64,000 nt of DNA, from NCBI GenBank assembly GCA_000314955.1, contig BAEM01000059.1, positions 62,001 through 126,000 of the forward strand. Reading direction: 5' to 3'. Each line of letters begins with the position of its first letter. The stretch's first letter is position 1. Under the pieces are notes generated by a model. It worked only from the letters and a program-made list of their open reading frames with translations. It ran no database searches and was not told the origin of the DNA. Made by a program: the position numbers and the translations under genes. Shown here one piece after another: positions 6,857 through 16,055 of this stretch. The stretch comes from Paraglaciecola chathamensis S18K6 (lineage in GTDB: Bacteria; Pseudomonadota; Gammaproteobacteria; Enterobacterales; Alteromonadaceae).

Positions 6857-9603
6857 AGCTTTCTTTGCTCAAAGATAAAAGCAAATACGGCCCTAGGATA
6901 AATTTTGGCCTTTTACGCTTAAGCGCAGGCGCTATTGCTGCTTTAGCAGGGCCGTTTTTAACGTCACTTAGTTTGCCTTTGTATGCGCAAGTGAGCATTG
7001 ATCACTTAACGTTAAAAAGCAAAACGCGGGTAGGGCGCAGTGATTACCGCTATGAGTTTTCTGTGTTCGTTAAAAATGAGGCTGAACGCGTTGAAGATGT
7101 GCAAATAAATGTGACATCAAATAACCCCAATTCACAGATACAATTTACCCAAGCCAGCATTGATCAAATCGCTGAAAATACTTTGCTAGAACTCACACAG
7201 CCATTTGTGTTGGTACAAAACCGCCGAGCTCAATTTAATGAGCAGGACTTAAATTGGGTTGTCGAATATCAACAAGCTGGCAATGCCATAAGCGCTGACT
7301 TCTCCCGAAACGCAGCCTATCACACAGGGGAATATAAAAATTACTTCGTTGAGCGCGGGTTAGCAACACAAGAACAAGTCTCGGAAAAGATTAATGCGAC
7401 GTATCAGCAACTGTTCGAGTTGGTTCCGGATCAACCCACTCCTGAGCCTGACAACGGCGAGCGCATTTACCAAGCAAGTTTTGCGCAAAGTACTGACAAC
7501 TGGCAGTGGTATGCGGATAACGGCACAGAAGTGAGTGCGGCACTTTCTCAAGAAGAGGGGGTATTGATCATCACCCCAACATGGCAAAGTGGTAATGATG
7601 CGCTGGCCGTTCTATCTAGCCCCTTCAATCCCATTGATGCTACGCAGGGCGTAGATGTTGAATATACCATGGCTGCTCAGCAGGCCTACGCTGATGATGG
7701 CGCGATGGCGGTGCAGCTCTTTATACAGGATTCATCTGGGGGGATCGGCTTTTTCGCATATCGAACGTTAACTCAAGCAGCATCAAGCACAATCCAAATT
7801 AAAGGGGTGGGGCCTAACACAAACTTCGGGTACTTATCCGACGGATTCGATTTTAGCCAAATCAACACCATAGGGTTTCAGTTTTTAGCAAATGGTAAAG
7901 GCGCTGACATTGGTGGCAATATCACTGTTTCAGAAGTAAGTGTTTACCAACCAGTTAATGACTCAGGGGGAGACAACACTCCGAGTTTCTTAGATTCATT
8001 CGACAATGGTATTGCACAGTGGAGTGCAGGTGCGAACAATGGAAGTGCTATTGAGCCAGCGCTGACAGTGGGCAGTGAGGTAGACGGCGATGGCCAAAGT
8101 AATAATGTGTTATCAATTAGCCCGAATTGGTTAAGCGATAGTGACGCATTTACCGTTAAATACCAACAGTTCAACGCGCTTGATATCACTGATGGGCGCG
8201 ATATCAGCTTTGATGTAAAGTTACCCGCTAATTATGTAGCCGACGGCAACCTAGTCGTGCAACTCGTGCTAGAAGATGCTAATTATCAGCCAGCATTTCT
8301 GGGGTATAGCCAAGTGGACGGGTTCGAAGGCGATACGTTTGTCTCGTTCACATTTCGTGACGTAGGCGCTGCTACCGAGTTTGGATACATAAGCGATAAC
8401 TTTGATTTTAGCCAACTGCGTGGCATAGGCGTGCAATTTGTGGCTAACGGTAAAATGCCCACGGTGACTGGCGATATCCAAATCGACAATGTGGCTATTT
8501 CAGGTGCAGCCTCTAACGGTGGCGAGGCAGAGGTAGGGCCAGAACTTTCAGATAGCACAGTGCTTTATGGCGTCGGAGACGATATGGCGTTTATCAAGGC
8601 AATTGACTCCAACGATATCCGCTCTGAAGGTATGTCTTATGGCATGATTATTTCAGTGATGATGGATGATCAGGCTACTTTTGATAAGTTGTGGCGTTTT
8701 ACCAAAGCGAAAATGCAAAATAAATCGGGCAACAGCAAAGATTTCTTTGCGTGGCGCTTAAGCGCGAATGCTCCCTACAATACAATCGACACCAATCCGG
8801 CACCTGACGGTGAAGAGTACTTTGCAATGGCGTTATTTCTGGCCGATAACCGCTGGGGCAGCGCAGAGGGAATATTTGACTACCAGCAAGAAGCCAATGC
8901 CATACTGCACGACATGATTTTCACCAAATCTGATAACAGCAGTACGCGCCTCATGATGCACCCTGTTTATCAGCAAGTGGAGTTTGTAACCACCACTAAT
9001 GTAGAGAGCTTTTCGGATCCCTCATATCACTTACCCGCCTTTTATGAGATGTGGGCGCTGTGGGCTGATGAAAACAATGATTACTGGCACGAAACGGCTG
9101 AAATTAGTCGTCAGTACTTGTTAAAAGCAGCGCATCCGCAAACTGGTTTATTTAGCGATTACGCAAGCCATGAAGGAGTGCCACAGCCTACCAGCTTCAA
9201 TCCTGATAGCCATAAAAGCGCATATGACTCATTTCGCGTTATGGGCAATATGGCAATGGATTATCATTGGGTAAGTCAGTCACCTCAATTAAAAGCGCTC
9301 GTTGAACAACAAGTCAGCTTTTTCGAAAACGAAATAGCTCAGTACGGCGATTTTATTGCTGTATATGAAGTTGATGGTACACGTGAGCCTAATATTGATT
9401 ACCGCAGTCACGGGCGTACCGCTATGAACGCCGTAGGGGCAACTATTAGCGATAACCCATTCTCGACCGAAATGCTTAACTACCTATGGCAGCAAGATGC
9501 TCCCACTGGAATGTATCGTTATTATGATGGCTTACTGCATATGTTTGGACTTTTACATGCAAGCGGCGAGTTCAAAATTTACAAACCCAATGAAAATGAG
9601 TAA
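6853..9603 (+). CDS. Secreted GH8 glycosidase, Rex (exo-oligoxylanase)-like, with tandem beta modules
   Basis: A 916-residue exported protein with a long signal sequence ending near LPLYAQ (about residue 46). Two related beta-sandwich-like modules lie at about residues 203-366 and 377-553; they share motifs such as NFGYLSDGFDFSQINTIGFQ and EFGYISDNFDFSQLRGIGVQ and look like an internal duplication. The GH8 domain spans about 563-916. Predicted general acid E592 lies in RSEGMSYGM, conserved D652 in APDGEEYFAM, and the likely base D792 in AYDSFRVMGN. The motifs DPSYHLPAFYEMWALWADE and AAHPQTGLFSDYA resemble reducing-end xylose-releasing exo-oligoxylanase (EC 3.2.1.156) more than BcsZ cellulases. 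The substrate may be xylo-oligosaccharide or the host polysaccharide of the nearby EPS locus; sequence alone cannot decide. Confidence 0.85.
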   Translation: MKLSLLKDKSKYGPRINFGLLRLSAGAIAALAGPFLTSLSLPLYAQVSIDHLTLKSKTRVGRSDYRYEFSVFVKNEAERVEDVQINVTSNNPNSQIQFTQASIDQIAENTLLELTQPFVLVQNRRAQFNEQDLNWVVEYQQAGNAISADFSRNAAYHTGEYKNYFVERGLATQEQVSEKINATYQQLFELVPDQPTPEPDNGERIYQASFAQSTDNWQWYADNGTEVSAALSQEEGVLIITPTWQSGNDALAVLSSPFNPIDATQGVDVEYTMAAQQAYADDGAMAVQLFIQDSSGGIGFFAYRTLTQAASSTIQIKGVGPNTNFGYLSDGFDFSQINTIGFQFLANGKGADIGGNITVSEVSVYQPVNDSGGDNTPSFLDSFDNGIAQWSAGANNGSAIEPALTVGSEVDGDGQSNNVLSISPNWLSDSDAFTVKYQQFNALDITDGRDISFDVKLPANYVADGNLVVQLVLEDANYQPAFLGYSQVDGFEGDTFVSFTFRDVGAATEFGYISDNFDFSQLRGIGVQFVANGKMPTVTGDIQIDNVAISGAASNGGEAEVGPELSDSTVLYGVGDDMAFIKAIDSNDIRSEGMSYGMIISVMMDDQATFDKLWRFTKAKMQNKSGNSKDFFAWRLSANAPYNTIDTNPAPDGEEYFAMALFLADNRWGSAEGIFDYQQEANAILHDMIFTKSDNSSTRLMMHPVYQQVEFVTTTNVESFSDPSYHLPAFYEMWALWADENNDYWHETAEISRQYLLKAAHPQTGLFSDYASHEGVPQPTSFNPDSHKSAYDSFRVMGNMAMDYHWVSQSPQLKALVEQQVSFFENEIAQYGDFIAVYEVDGTREPNIDYRSHGRTAMNAVGATISDNPFSTEMLNYLWQQDAPTGMYRYYDGLLHMFGLLHASGEFKIYKPNENE

Positions 9604-9657
9604 TACCCACTCCAATAGATAATTAGCCACTCTGCGAAAATTTAAAAGGACTTAATC
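9603..9657 (+). repeat. Solo 55-bp left end of a MITE-like repeat
   Basis: This copy starts on the last base of the GH8 stop codon. It aligns without gaps to 3472-3526 and 61169-61223, sharing TAATTA, CCACTC, GCGA and TTTAAAA with CTTAATC. No right end is present. It is followed directly by the shared terminator. Confidence 0.7.
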
Positions 9658-9673
9658 ATTTGAAGCCCATAAA

Positions 9674-9700
9674 AAATGCCGAGCATTAGCTCGGCATTTT
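9674..9700. terminator. Bidirectional terminator between convergent genes
   Basis: AAATGCCGAGC (9674-9684) pairs perfectly with GCTCGGCATTT (9689-9699) around a 4-base loop. A-run and T-run flanks let it work for the GH8 gene on the plus strand and the phosphoglycosyltransferase gene on the minus strand. Confidence 0.85.
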
Positions 9701-9720
9701 CCTGTTAACTACATGACTTA

Positions 9721-11130
9721 CTAATAAGCGTTTTTATTAATAAATCCGCGCGTCACTGTGGCTAAAATAATGCGAATATCCATCCATACTGACCAACGAT
9801 GAATATAATCTAAATCGTATTCAACACGTTTGATCATCTTATTGATGGTTTCAGTTTCACCACGGAAGCCGTTTATTTGCGCCCAGCCGGTAATACCGGG
9901 GCGAACTTTATGGCGCAGCATATAGCCTTCTATTAACTTACGATATTCCTCATTGTGCGCTACCGCATGAGGGCGCGGACCAACAACTGACATGCGGCCT
10001 TGTAACACGTTAATGAACTGAGGTAACTCATCTAAAGAGGTCTTTCTTAAAAACGCGCCCAACGGAGTAATACGTGCATCATTTTTGGTCGCTTGCTGAA
10101 CCTTATCGCCGTTGTCTTGCACCGTCATAGAGCGAAACTTGTAGACTTTGATTTTTTTGCCATCCAAACCGTAACGATTTTGTTTGAAAATCACCGGGCC
10201 TTTTGACGTTAACTTGACCGCAATGGCAATGATCAACATGGGAATGGCAATCAGTGTTAAAATCAAAGAGGAAACCACTATGTCCTCAAGACGTTTAGTG
10301 ACATCACCTGCACCTTGGAAGGGCGTATCGAATACACTCAAGGTTTGAATTGAGCCAACACTCTGCCAACGGGCATTGAGTAGGTTATACATAAAGAAGT
10401 TCGGGATAATATAAACCGTTGCCGTTGAATCACTGCACAAATTCAGAATTTGCATAATGCGCTTTTCGGCGCTCATTGGCATGGCAATATAGATGTAATC
10501 AACTTCACCTTTTTTGGCTAATTTCACTGCATCTTCAATGCTGCCCATGACTTGGTGCTGAATTTCATGAGGAATACGCGCTGGGGCACGATCGTCGTAC
10601 ATACCTTTGAAAATGATCCCTAATTGGTCATTTTCCATTATTTGTGTTGCTAGGTTATAACCAGACTGAGTAGCTCCGATAACAATCGCTTTACGGGTGT
10701 TATGGCCTTTTTTACGATGTCTGAATAAGATTTCGCGAAACGCAACACGCCAGCTTACTAGGGTAGGGGCGCACAAAACCAACCAGCTCAATACGACGAA
10801 GTTTGATGCAGCAATACTATCAGGGAAAATAAAGGCGTAAGTCGTGGTAGCAAGTGAGGAAATTCCCCAAGCGATCATAGCCCATTTGATCATCATGGTG
10901 TTGGGGGCCGTTCGCCAAGAACGGTATAGGTCAACTGCTTCCGCACATAACATGTAAGAAATGATGCTCACAAAAAGCAGCAATAAATCAGAGGAGTTGA
11001 TGGATAACCCCTGATATAGCAACACAAGGAAATACACCAAGGTGATAATAACCATATCGACTAAACGATAAAGTGTAGAAAAACTACTTTGGTTACTCTG
11101 AATTATGCCCCCAGGGCTTTTGTTATGCAT
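9721..11130 (-). CDS. Undecaprenyl-phosphate glucose phosphotransferase (WcaJ/PssY type)
   Basis: A 469-residue polyprenyl phosphate sugar-1-phosphate transferase that would start EPS repeat-unit synthesis on the inner membrane lipid carrier. Several N-terminal membrane helices (about residues 25-130) are followed by a CoA_binding_3-like nucleotide-binding domain (AIVIGATQSGYNLATQI, about 150-165). After another helix comes the catalytic bacterial sugar transferase domain with IKVYKFRSMTV, TSLDELPQFINVLQGRMSVV and GPRPHAVAHNEEY. This layout is that of WcaJ and PssY, usually glucose-specific. It is transcribed divergently from the VpsM/N/O-like operon across a 0.9-kb gap and is likely its partner. 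Confidence 0.92.
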   Translation of the reverse strand: MHNKSPGGIIQSNQSSFSTLYRLVDMVIITLVYFLVLLYQGLSINSSDLLLLFVSIISYMLCAEAVDLYRSWRTAPNTMMIKWAMIAWGISSLATTTYAFIFPDSIAASNFVVLSWLVLCAPTLVSWRVAFREILFRHRKKGHNTRKAIVIGATQSGYNLATQIMENDQLGIIFKGMYDDRAPARIPHEIQHQVMGSIEDAVKLAKKGEVDYIYIAMPMSAEKRIMQILNLCSDSTATVYIIPNFFMYNLLNARWQSVGSIQTLSVFDTPFQGAGDVTKRLEDIVVSSLILTLIAIPMLIIAIAVKLTSKGPVIFKQNRYGLDGKKIKVYKFRSMTVQDNGDKVQQATKNDARITPLGAFLRKTSLDELPQFINVLQGRMSVVGPRPHAVAHNEEYRKLIEGYMLRHKVRPGITGWAQINGFRGETETINKMIKRVEYDLDYIHRWSVWMDIRIILATVTRGFINKNAY

Positions 11131-12027
11131 GATGTCTCTACCATTAAAGTGATGTACAGCTGATTAAGTTCATAGCGCTTAATAATGAGGCAACTCAAAT
11201 TAAGCGATGTCTGTATTTTGCGACATATTTGTGTCGCTAATTTCCAACATCTAAAAGGTTATAAACTTAAAAAATTCCATTTAACTTCAATATCTTGACT
11301 GGATACTAAAGCCCGTCCAATACGAACTACTTAGATTATACCACGCTAAGCTGTTGTATAATTACGACATATTTTTGTTTTTTTTATGACATTCAGTGCA
11401 ATATTCCTACAATTCTGAATGTTTTTGTTTAGTACTTTCAGATATTCAGGTCATTTGACTGATATTCAGCCAAATCAGTAGTTCAGCTCAAGCAAGTATG
11501 GGGCCATATTTAGTCTGCTGCTTATCAACCTCCCACAGTAAAGCGAAAAAATGGCACTGCGTTTCGTTTGACTGATTGCAATCTAATGGTAACTAGATGA
11601 ATTAAGGTCGTATTGGTCATCGTATATGATGTAAAAACTACAGAGACTTGTTTTTTGATTGGCGCGATGCTGCGTCAGTTTCTTCATTCGAAGGGTTCTG
11701 TTTCGGCCGGTAATAAAATAACGGAAGAATAAAAATGAAATTTTGTCGAGCACGTTATGCAATACTTACATGCTTTACATAGGCTCATCTTGGTTTACTA
11801 TGCCTGCACGCAAGCAGCCACAAATTATCACACAGCATTTTTATTTTCGCTTAGTGGCACAAAATTCGCTTAGGTCAGCCTCAGTTGATTTTTATAACGT
11901 GTATTTTGATAGACTAATCGTAATGTTTTTCACTTATAATTGATTACATTACGCTAATTTCATTAGATAATTGATACACTTAGTTTAAGTAAAATCATAT
12001 TTTAACTTTTAAAACAGAGATGATTGA
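11131..12027. other. Long divergent regulatory gap of the EPS core operon
   Basis: About 900 AT-rich bases between the initiating transferase and the EPS operon. An open frame at 11743-11943 has no family features and is probably chance. The only site recognised is a sigma-54-like promoter at 11855-11870. The length is ample for enhancer-binding sites of an activator, but no repeated operator was identified by eye. Confidence 0.6.
11855..11870 (+). promoter_or_regulatory. Putative sigma-54 (-24/-12) promoter of the EPS core operon
   Basis: TGGCACAAAATTCGCT matches TGGCACG-N4-TTGCW at 10 of 12 positions, with correct GG-N10-GC spacing (GG 11856-11857, GC 11868-11869). Transcription would start near 11881, giving a leader of about 145 bases before the ATG at 12028. 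Confidence 0.55.
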
Positions 12028-13212
12028 ATGAGTAAAACTAAATTAGCGACTGCTATTGGAATGGCATGTTTATGTACTTCTTCATTTGCTCAAGAAGAAG
12101 TAGGGATAGATCTTGGGGCATTTGAGTTAGTACCAACCTTAACTACAACGGCTGGTTTTAATGACAACGTTACGCGTTCTAATGATGAAGGAATAGACAG
12201 CTGGTTTAGTACAATTGTTCCCAGATTTACTCTAGTGAATAATTTCGGTTTAAATAGTTTACGCTTTGGATATCAGTTATCACGTGGCGATTATTTCTCA
12301 AGTTCGGCAGATGACTACACGGATCATTTGCTATTCGCTTCATTAGATTACGAGCTAAATAGTCGTCATCGCATTAAAAGCAGTATTGACTTTGAAGACG
12401 GTCATGACGACCGAGGCGAAAGCTTTTCTCTTGGTCGTGGAGCTGAGCTATCATCCCCCGATGAATTCAAAGAAAGTGAAATAGACTTTACCTACTCATA
12501 TGGTGCCTTAAGTGCCCAAGCTCGGTTTGATTTAAACCTTAATTATCGAGACCTCGATTACAAAATAGACACAGACGAGTACAAACTTCGAGACAGAAGC
12601 AAGAGTACGGTGGGGGGAACATTTTATTATAATTTAGGCGCTGCTACAGACCTACTCTTTGAAACCACTATTACTGATGTCGAGTACGCATTTTCCACTT
12701 CTGATGCATCGAGCTTAGACAGTGTGGAAACAGCCTATTTAATTGGTGCCCAATGGCAGTCCACCGCATCTACATCTGGTTATGCAAAAATCGGTTATCA
12801 AGATAAAAAGTTTGACGCGGCAGGTCGAGAAGACTTCTCAGGTACTACTTGGCAAGCGGGTATTGTTTGGGAGCCATTAGACCGCTCTACATTTATTCTT
12901 GATACTCGCAATCAAGCTCGTGAAACGAATGGTGACGGTAACTTTATACGTAATAAAGACGTCTCTTTGAGTTGGCGTCATGAGTGGCTACAACGTCTGC
13001 GCACTCAAGCCGGCGTTGCATTCGGTACTGATGACTATGAAGGCAGCGGTCGTACTGACGATATTCAGGAGCTAAACTTAGCTGTTATTTACGAATTTAG
13101 GCGTTGGCTAACGTTTAACTTGGGTTACACCTATAGTGAGCGAGACAGTAATAGAGATGTCATTGATTACGATCAGAATATCTATCGTTTAACTGCAAAA
13201 GTAACGCTATAA
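12028..13212 (+). CDS. Outer-membrane beta-barrel protein of the EPS operon (VpsM/EpsL-like)
   Basis: A 394-residue exported protein with signal peptide MSKTKLATAIGMACLCTSSFA. The rest is built of alternating beta strands rich in aromatic and charged residues (for example LRFGYQLSRGDYFSS, WLTFNLGYTYSERDSN) and ends in the strand YRLTAKVTL, typical of outer-membrane barrels. Barrels of this kind open VpsM/EpsL-type EPS operons and are thought to serve in export or anchoring of the polymer. It starts an operon that runs through the export protein, the kinase and the phosphatase. The specific function is inferred from context. Confidence 0.78.
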   Translation: MSKTKLATAIGMACLCTSSFAQEEVGIDLGAFELVPTLTTTAGFNDNVTRSNDEGIDSWFSTIVPRFTLVNNFGLNSLRFGYQLSRGDYFSSSADDYTDHLLFASLDYELNSRHRIKSSIDFEDGHDDRGESFSLGRGAELSSPDEFKESEIDFTYSYGALSAQARFDLNLNYRDLDYKIDTDEYKLRDRSKSTVGGTFYYNLGAATDLLFETTITDVEYAFSTSDASSLDSVETAYLIGAQWQSTASTSGYAKIGYQDKKFDAAGREDFSGTTWQAGIVWEPLDRSTFILDTRNQARETNGDGNFIRNKDVSLSWRHEWLQRLRTQAGVAFGTDDYEGSGRTDDIQELNLAVIYEFRRWLTFNLGYTYSERDSNRDVIDYDQNIYRLTAKVTL

Positions 13213-13234
13213 CTTTTTTAAAATTGGAGTGCAC

Positions 13235-13771
13235 ATGAAAGCAAAATCCGTACTTTGGCTGTGGCTTATGCTTTTTAGTAGCGCCGCATGGTCCTTAGAT
13301 GCCAGTTTGAGCCAGTATAAATTGGGCTCAGGAGATGTCATTAAAATCACTGTATTTGGTCAGCAAGACCTTTCTTTAACAACAAAGTTACCTAATCACG
13401 GTGTAATTAACTACCCCTTTTTGGGGGATTTAAGAGTGACGGGGTTAACAGGTGCAGAGCTTGAAGCAAAGCTTTATGCTGGGCTAAAGGGAGATTACTT
13501 AGTAGCACCTTCCATTTCAGTGACTGTCATCGAGTATCGGCCTTTCTTTATTGATGGCGAAGTGAAGCGCCCAGGGGGGTATCCCTATCAACCTGGCCTA
13601 TCGGTAAACAAGGCTGCAGCTCTTGCGGGCGGGTATACCGAGCGAGCATCAAAAACCAAAATTTTTATTCGCCGAGAAAACGAATCTGGTCAACCTGAGC
13701 AGTTAAACGCAGATTCAAACGATGTTGTTTTACCCGGCGACATAGTTACTGTTCAGCAAAGCTTCTTTTAA
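13235..13771 (+). CDS. Polysaccharide export protein (Wza/VpsN-like)
   Basis: A 178-residue protein from the ATG at 13235, which sits 5 bases after GGAG; a GTG at 13229 overlaps that ribosome site and is less likely. After a signal peptide ending near AAWS come the Poly_export domain (YKLGSGDVIKITVFGQQDLS, about residues 29-48, and LGDLRVTGLTGAELEAKL) and one SLBB-type segment (IDGEVKRPGGYPYQPGLSVN). It is short relative to Wza and has no lipobox, like VpsN-type proteins. It would form the periplasmic/outer-membrane export channel together with the barrel protein. Confidence 0.9.
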   Translation: MKAKSVLWLWLMLFSSAAWSLDASLSQYKLGSGDVIKITVFGQQDLSLTTKLPNHGVINYPFLGDLRVTGLTGAELEAKLYAGLKGDYLVAPSISVTVIEYRPFFIDGEVKRPGGYPYQPGLSVNKAAALAGGYTERASKTKIFIRRENESGQPEQLNADSNDVVLPGDIVTVQQSFF

Positions 13772-13787
13772 AGGTATGTAGTTAAAT

Positions 13788-16055
13788 ATGTCAGCGAAAT
13801 TAAATGGACAATTAGAGGCGAAATTACTGGACTCTGAAATGATTGACTTAGGTCAATATTGGCAAACTGTTCGTCGTTATTTATGGCGAATTATCAGTCT
13901 AGCGATTTTTATTACGGTACTAGTGGCTCTTATTGTGATGTCTATCACACCACAATACAAAGCAACTGCAAAGTTATTGATTGAATCCAAACAGGCAAAG
14001 GTGTTATCGATAGAAGAAGTTTATGGTTTAGACTCTTCGCGTAAAGAGTACTTTCAAACTCAATACGAAATTTTGAAATCTCGCCAAGTGGCCGAAAAAG
14101 TGGTTGAGAAATTAAAACTTTACGAAAACCCAACCTTTGCACCAGGTTATCAAGCGACACAGGCTAATTTTGTCAGCAAACAATTATCCGCATTAAAGTC
14201 TAGCATTATTGGCGCACTACCTTTTTTACCCCAGAAGGAAAAGGTTGAGCAAACTGAAGCGCAACAGCTGGCGGCGCGAAAGGGATATGCTACCTACAGA
14301 GTGATGCAGTCGCTGCAAATAGCGCCAATTAATAATACGCAAATTGTGGAAATCAGCTTCGAGCATGAAGATCGCCAGTTTTCCGCGATAGCAGCAAACG
14401 CTGTAGGTGATGTATACATTGAGAATTACCTTGAATCTAAGCTAGACATGACCACCAAGGCAACAACCTGGTTAAATGAGAGTCTGCAAGGGTTACGTAC
14501 AAAGCTAACCACCGCCGAAAAGAGATTGTCTGAATTTTATGAAACTGAAAAATTGGTCAATATTGACGGTGTTGTTGGCCTTGCAGCCGAAGAACTACAG
14601 AAGCTAAGTCAGCAATTACTTGAGGCTCAAGTTGCGTATAACCGCGCTGAAACTTTGTATAACCAAGTAAATTCAGGGGCAACGATTGCTGAGTTGGCTG
14701 ATTTACCCGAGGTACTAAACCACCCAGCTGTACAAAATGTGAAGCGTGAACAAATAGGCGCCCAAAGCAAGGTCTCTGAGCTAAGCAAGGTCTACGGCCC
14801 TAAGCATCCTAAAATGATTGCAGCGCAAGCAGAGCTAACCTCGATTCGCGAAAGTCTGAACGATCAAATTCGCTCATTAATCTCTGGTGTAAATACAGAG
14901 TTTAGCACCGCTAAGCTTAATTTAGCTGCGCTGAAACAAGAAGTCAGCGACAACAAGGAAAACTTTAGGAAGTTAACCAATTTAGAGAGCAGGCATAAAG
15001 CACTTCAACGTGAAGTGGATATCAACCAACAACTGTATAGCTCTTTCTTTACACGTTTAAATGAAACGTCAGAATTAGGTGGCTTTGAATCAGCTAATGC
15101 GCGCATGCTAGATTTGGCTGTTCCTCCAGGTTCACCCTCTAAACCGAAGAAAGGTTTAATTATTGCTGCTGCCTTTATTGTCAGTTTAGGCTTTGGCGTG
15201 TTTTTAGCCTTGGCGATGGACGCACTCAATAGCGGTATACGTTCAGTAGAAGACGTAGAGCGTAAGCTTGGTCAGCGCATGCTGGGCCTTATCCCTTGGG
15301 AGGCGCATAGCAAGAAGAAAAACCTCGCTATCAGACACTTCTTCGACGGCAAACATCACAGTTTCAGTGAAGCGGTGAGAACCCTTAGAACCAGTTTACA
15401 ATTATTGAATATTGATAAGCCCTCTAAAACCATCTTAGTGACCTCAAGTGTTCCTAAAGAAGGTAAGAGCACTGTATCGATTAACCTAGCATTTGCTATG
15501 GGGCAACTGAGCAAAGTGTTATTAATTGATACTGATTTACGCCGCCCCACATTGGCCAGCCAGTTTAGTCTGCCTGGCTTCCAGCCTGGTATCGCTAATT
15601 TGATCTCTGGTACCCACACGCTTGAAGAATGTATCGTGACAGATGAAATGTCGGGTATTGATTTAATTTGTGCCGGAACAGTTCCGCCTAATCCGCAAGA
15701 ATTACTCGCCTCGGATAGCTTCAAAGCCTTGATGCAAGACTTAAAGGGTAGATACGAGCATATTATTGTTGATAGCGCGCCCACCCAAGCGGTGAGTGAT
15801 GCCATAGTGGTATCAAAAGTGTGTGATTCAGTGGTCTACGTAGTCAAAGCTGATAGCACAAGCGACAAGCTGATAAGTAATGGTTTAAGCCGTTTCTTAC
15901 AAGTGGGCCATAGAGTGGATGGCGTAGTGCTGAACCAAGTGGATTTGCGTAAAGCGAAAAAACATGGGGAATACACAGGTTTCTATGATCAATATGGATA
16001 TCATAGTTATAATTACGAATCGAATACTAAGGCTGAAAGTAACAAACAATCTTGA
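13788..16055 (+). CDS. Wzz/tyrosine autokinase (VpsO/Wzc-like)
   Basis: A 755-residue inner-membrane copolymerase and bacterial tyrosine kinase. The N-terminal membrane helix (about 35-57) precedes a Wzz domain with a long coiled-coil region (about 220-420). A second helix near 462-482 is preceded by the Pro-rich motif PPGSPSKPKKG. The kinase domain has Walker A SSVPKEGKST (catalytic K560), Walker A' VLLIDTDLRRP and VDSAP. A C-terminal tyrosine cluster, GFYDQYGYHSYNYES, is the autophosphorylation site in this family. It controls EPS chain length and export and is opposed by the PHP phosphatase encoded next, whose start overlaps its stop. Confidence 0.94.
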   Translation: MSAKLNGQLEAKLLDSEMIDLGQYWQTVRRYLWRIISLAIFITVLVALIVMSITPQYKATAKLLIESKQAKVLSIEEVYGLDSSRKEYFQTQYEILKSRQVAEKVVEKLKLYENPTFAPGYQATQANFVSKQLSALKSSIIGALPFLPQKEKVEQTEAQQLAARKGYATYRVMQSLQIAPINNTQIVEISFEHEDRQFSAIAANAVGDVYIENYLESKLDMTTKATTWLNESLQGLRTKLTTAEKRLSEFYETEKLVNIDGVVGLAAEELQKLSQQLLEAQVAYNRAETLYNQVNSGATIAELADLPEVLNHPAVQNVKREQIGAQSKVSELSKVYGPKHPKMIAAQAELTSIRESLNDQIRSLISGVNTEFSTAKLNLAALKQEVSDNKENFRKLTNLESRHKALQREVDINQQLYSSFFTRLNETSELGGFESANARMLDLAVPPGSPSKPKKGLIIAAAFIVSLGFGVFLALAMDALNSGIRSVEDVERKLGQRMLGLIPWEAHSKKKNLAIRHFFDGKHHSFSEAVRTLRTSLQLLNIDKPSKTILVTSSVPKEGKSTVSINLAFAMGQLSKVLLIDTDLRRPTLASQFSLPGFQPGIANLISGTHTLEECIVTDEMSGIDLICAGTVPPNPQELLASDSFKALMQDLKGRYEHIIVDSAPTQAVSDAIVVSKVCDSVVYVVKADSTSDKLISNGLSRFLQVGHRVDGVVLNQVDLRKAKKHGEYTGFYDQYGYHSYNYESNTKAESNKQS

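Noticed and set aside
11552-11567. Second TGGCAC string upstream of the EPS operon
   Set aside because: The -12 GC is missing at the required distance (CG instead).
11743-11943. 66-codon frame in the EPS upstream gap
   Set aside because: No ribosome site, no recognisable features, and it overlaps the putative sigma-54 promoter.
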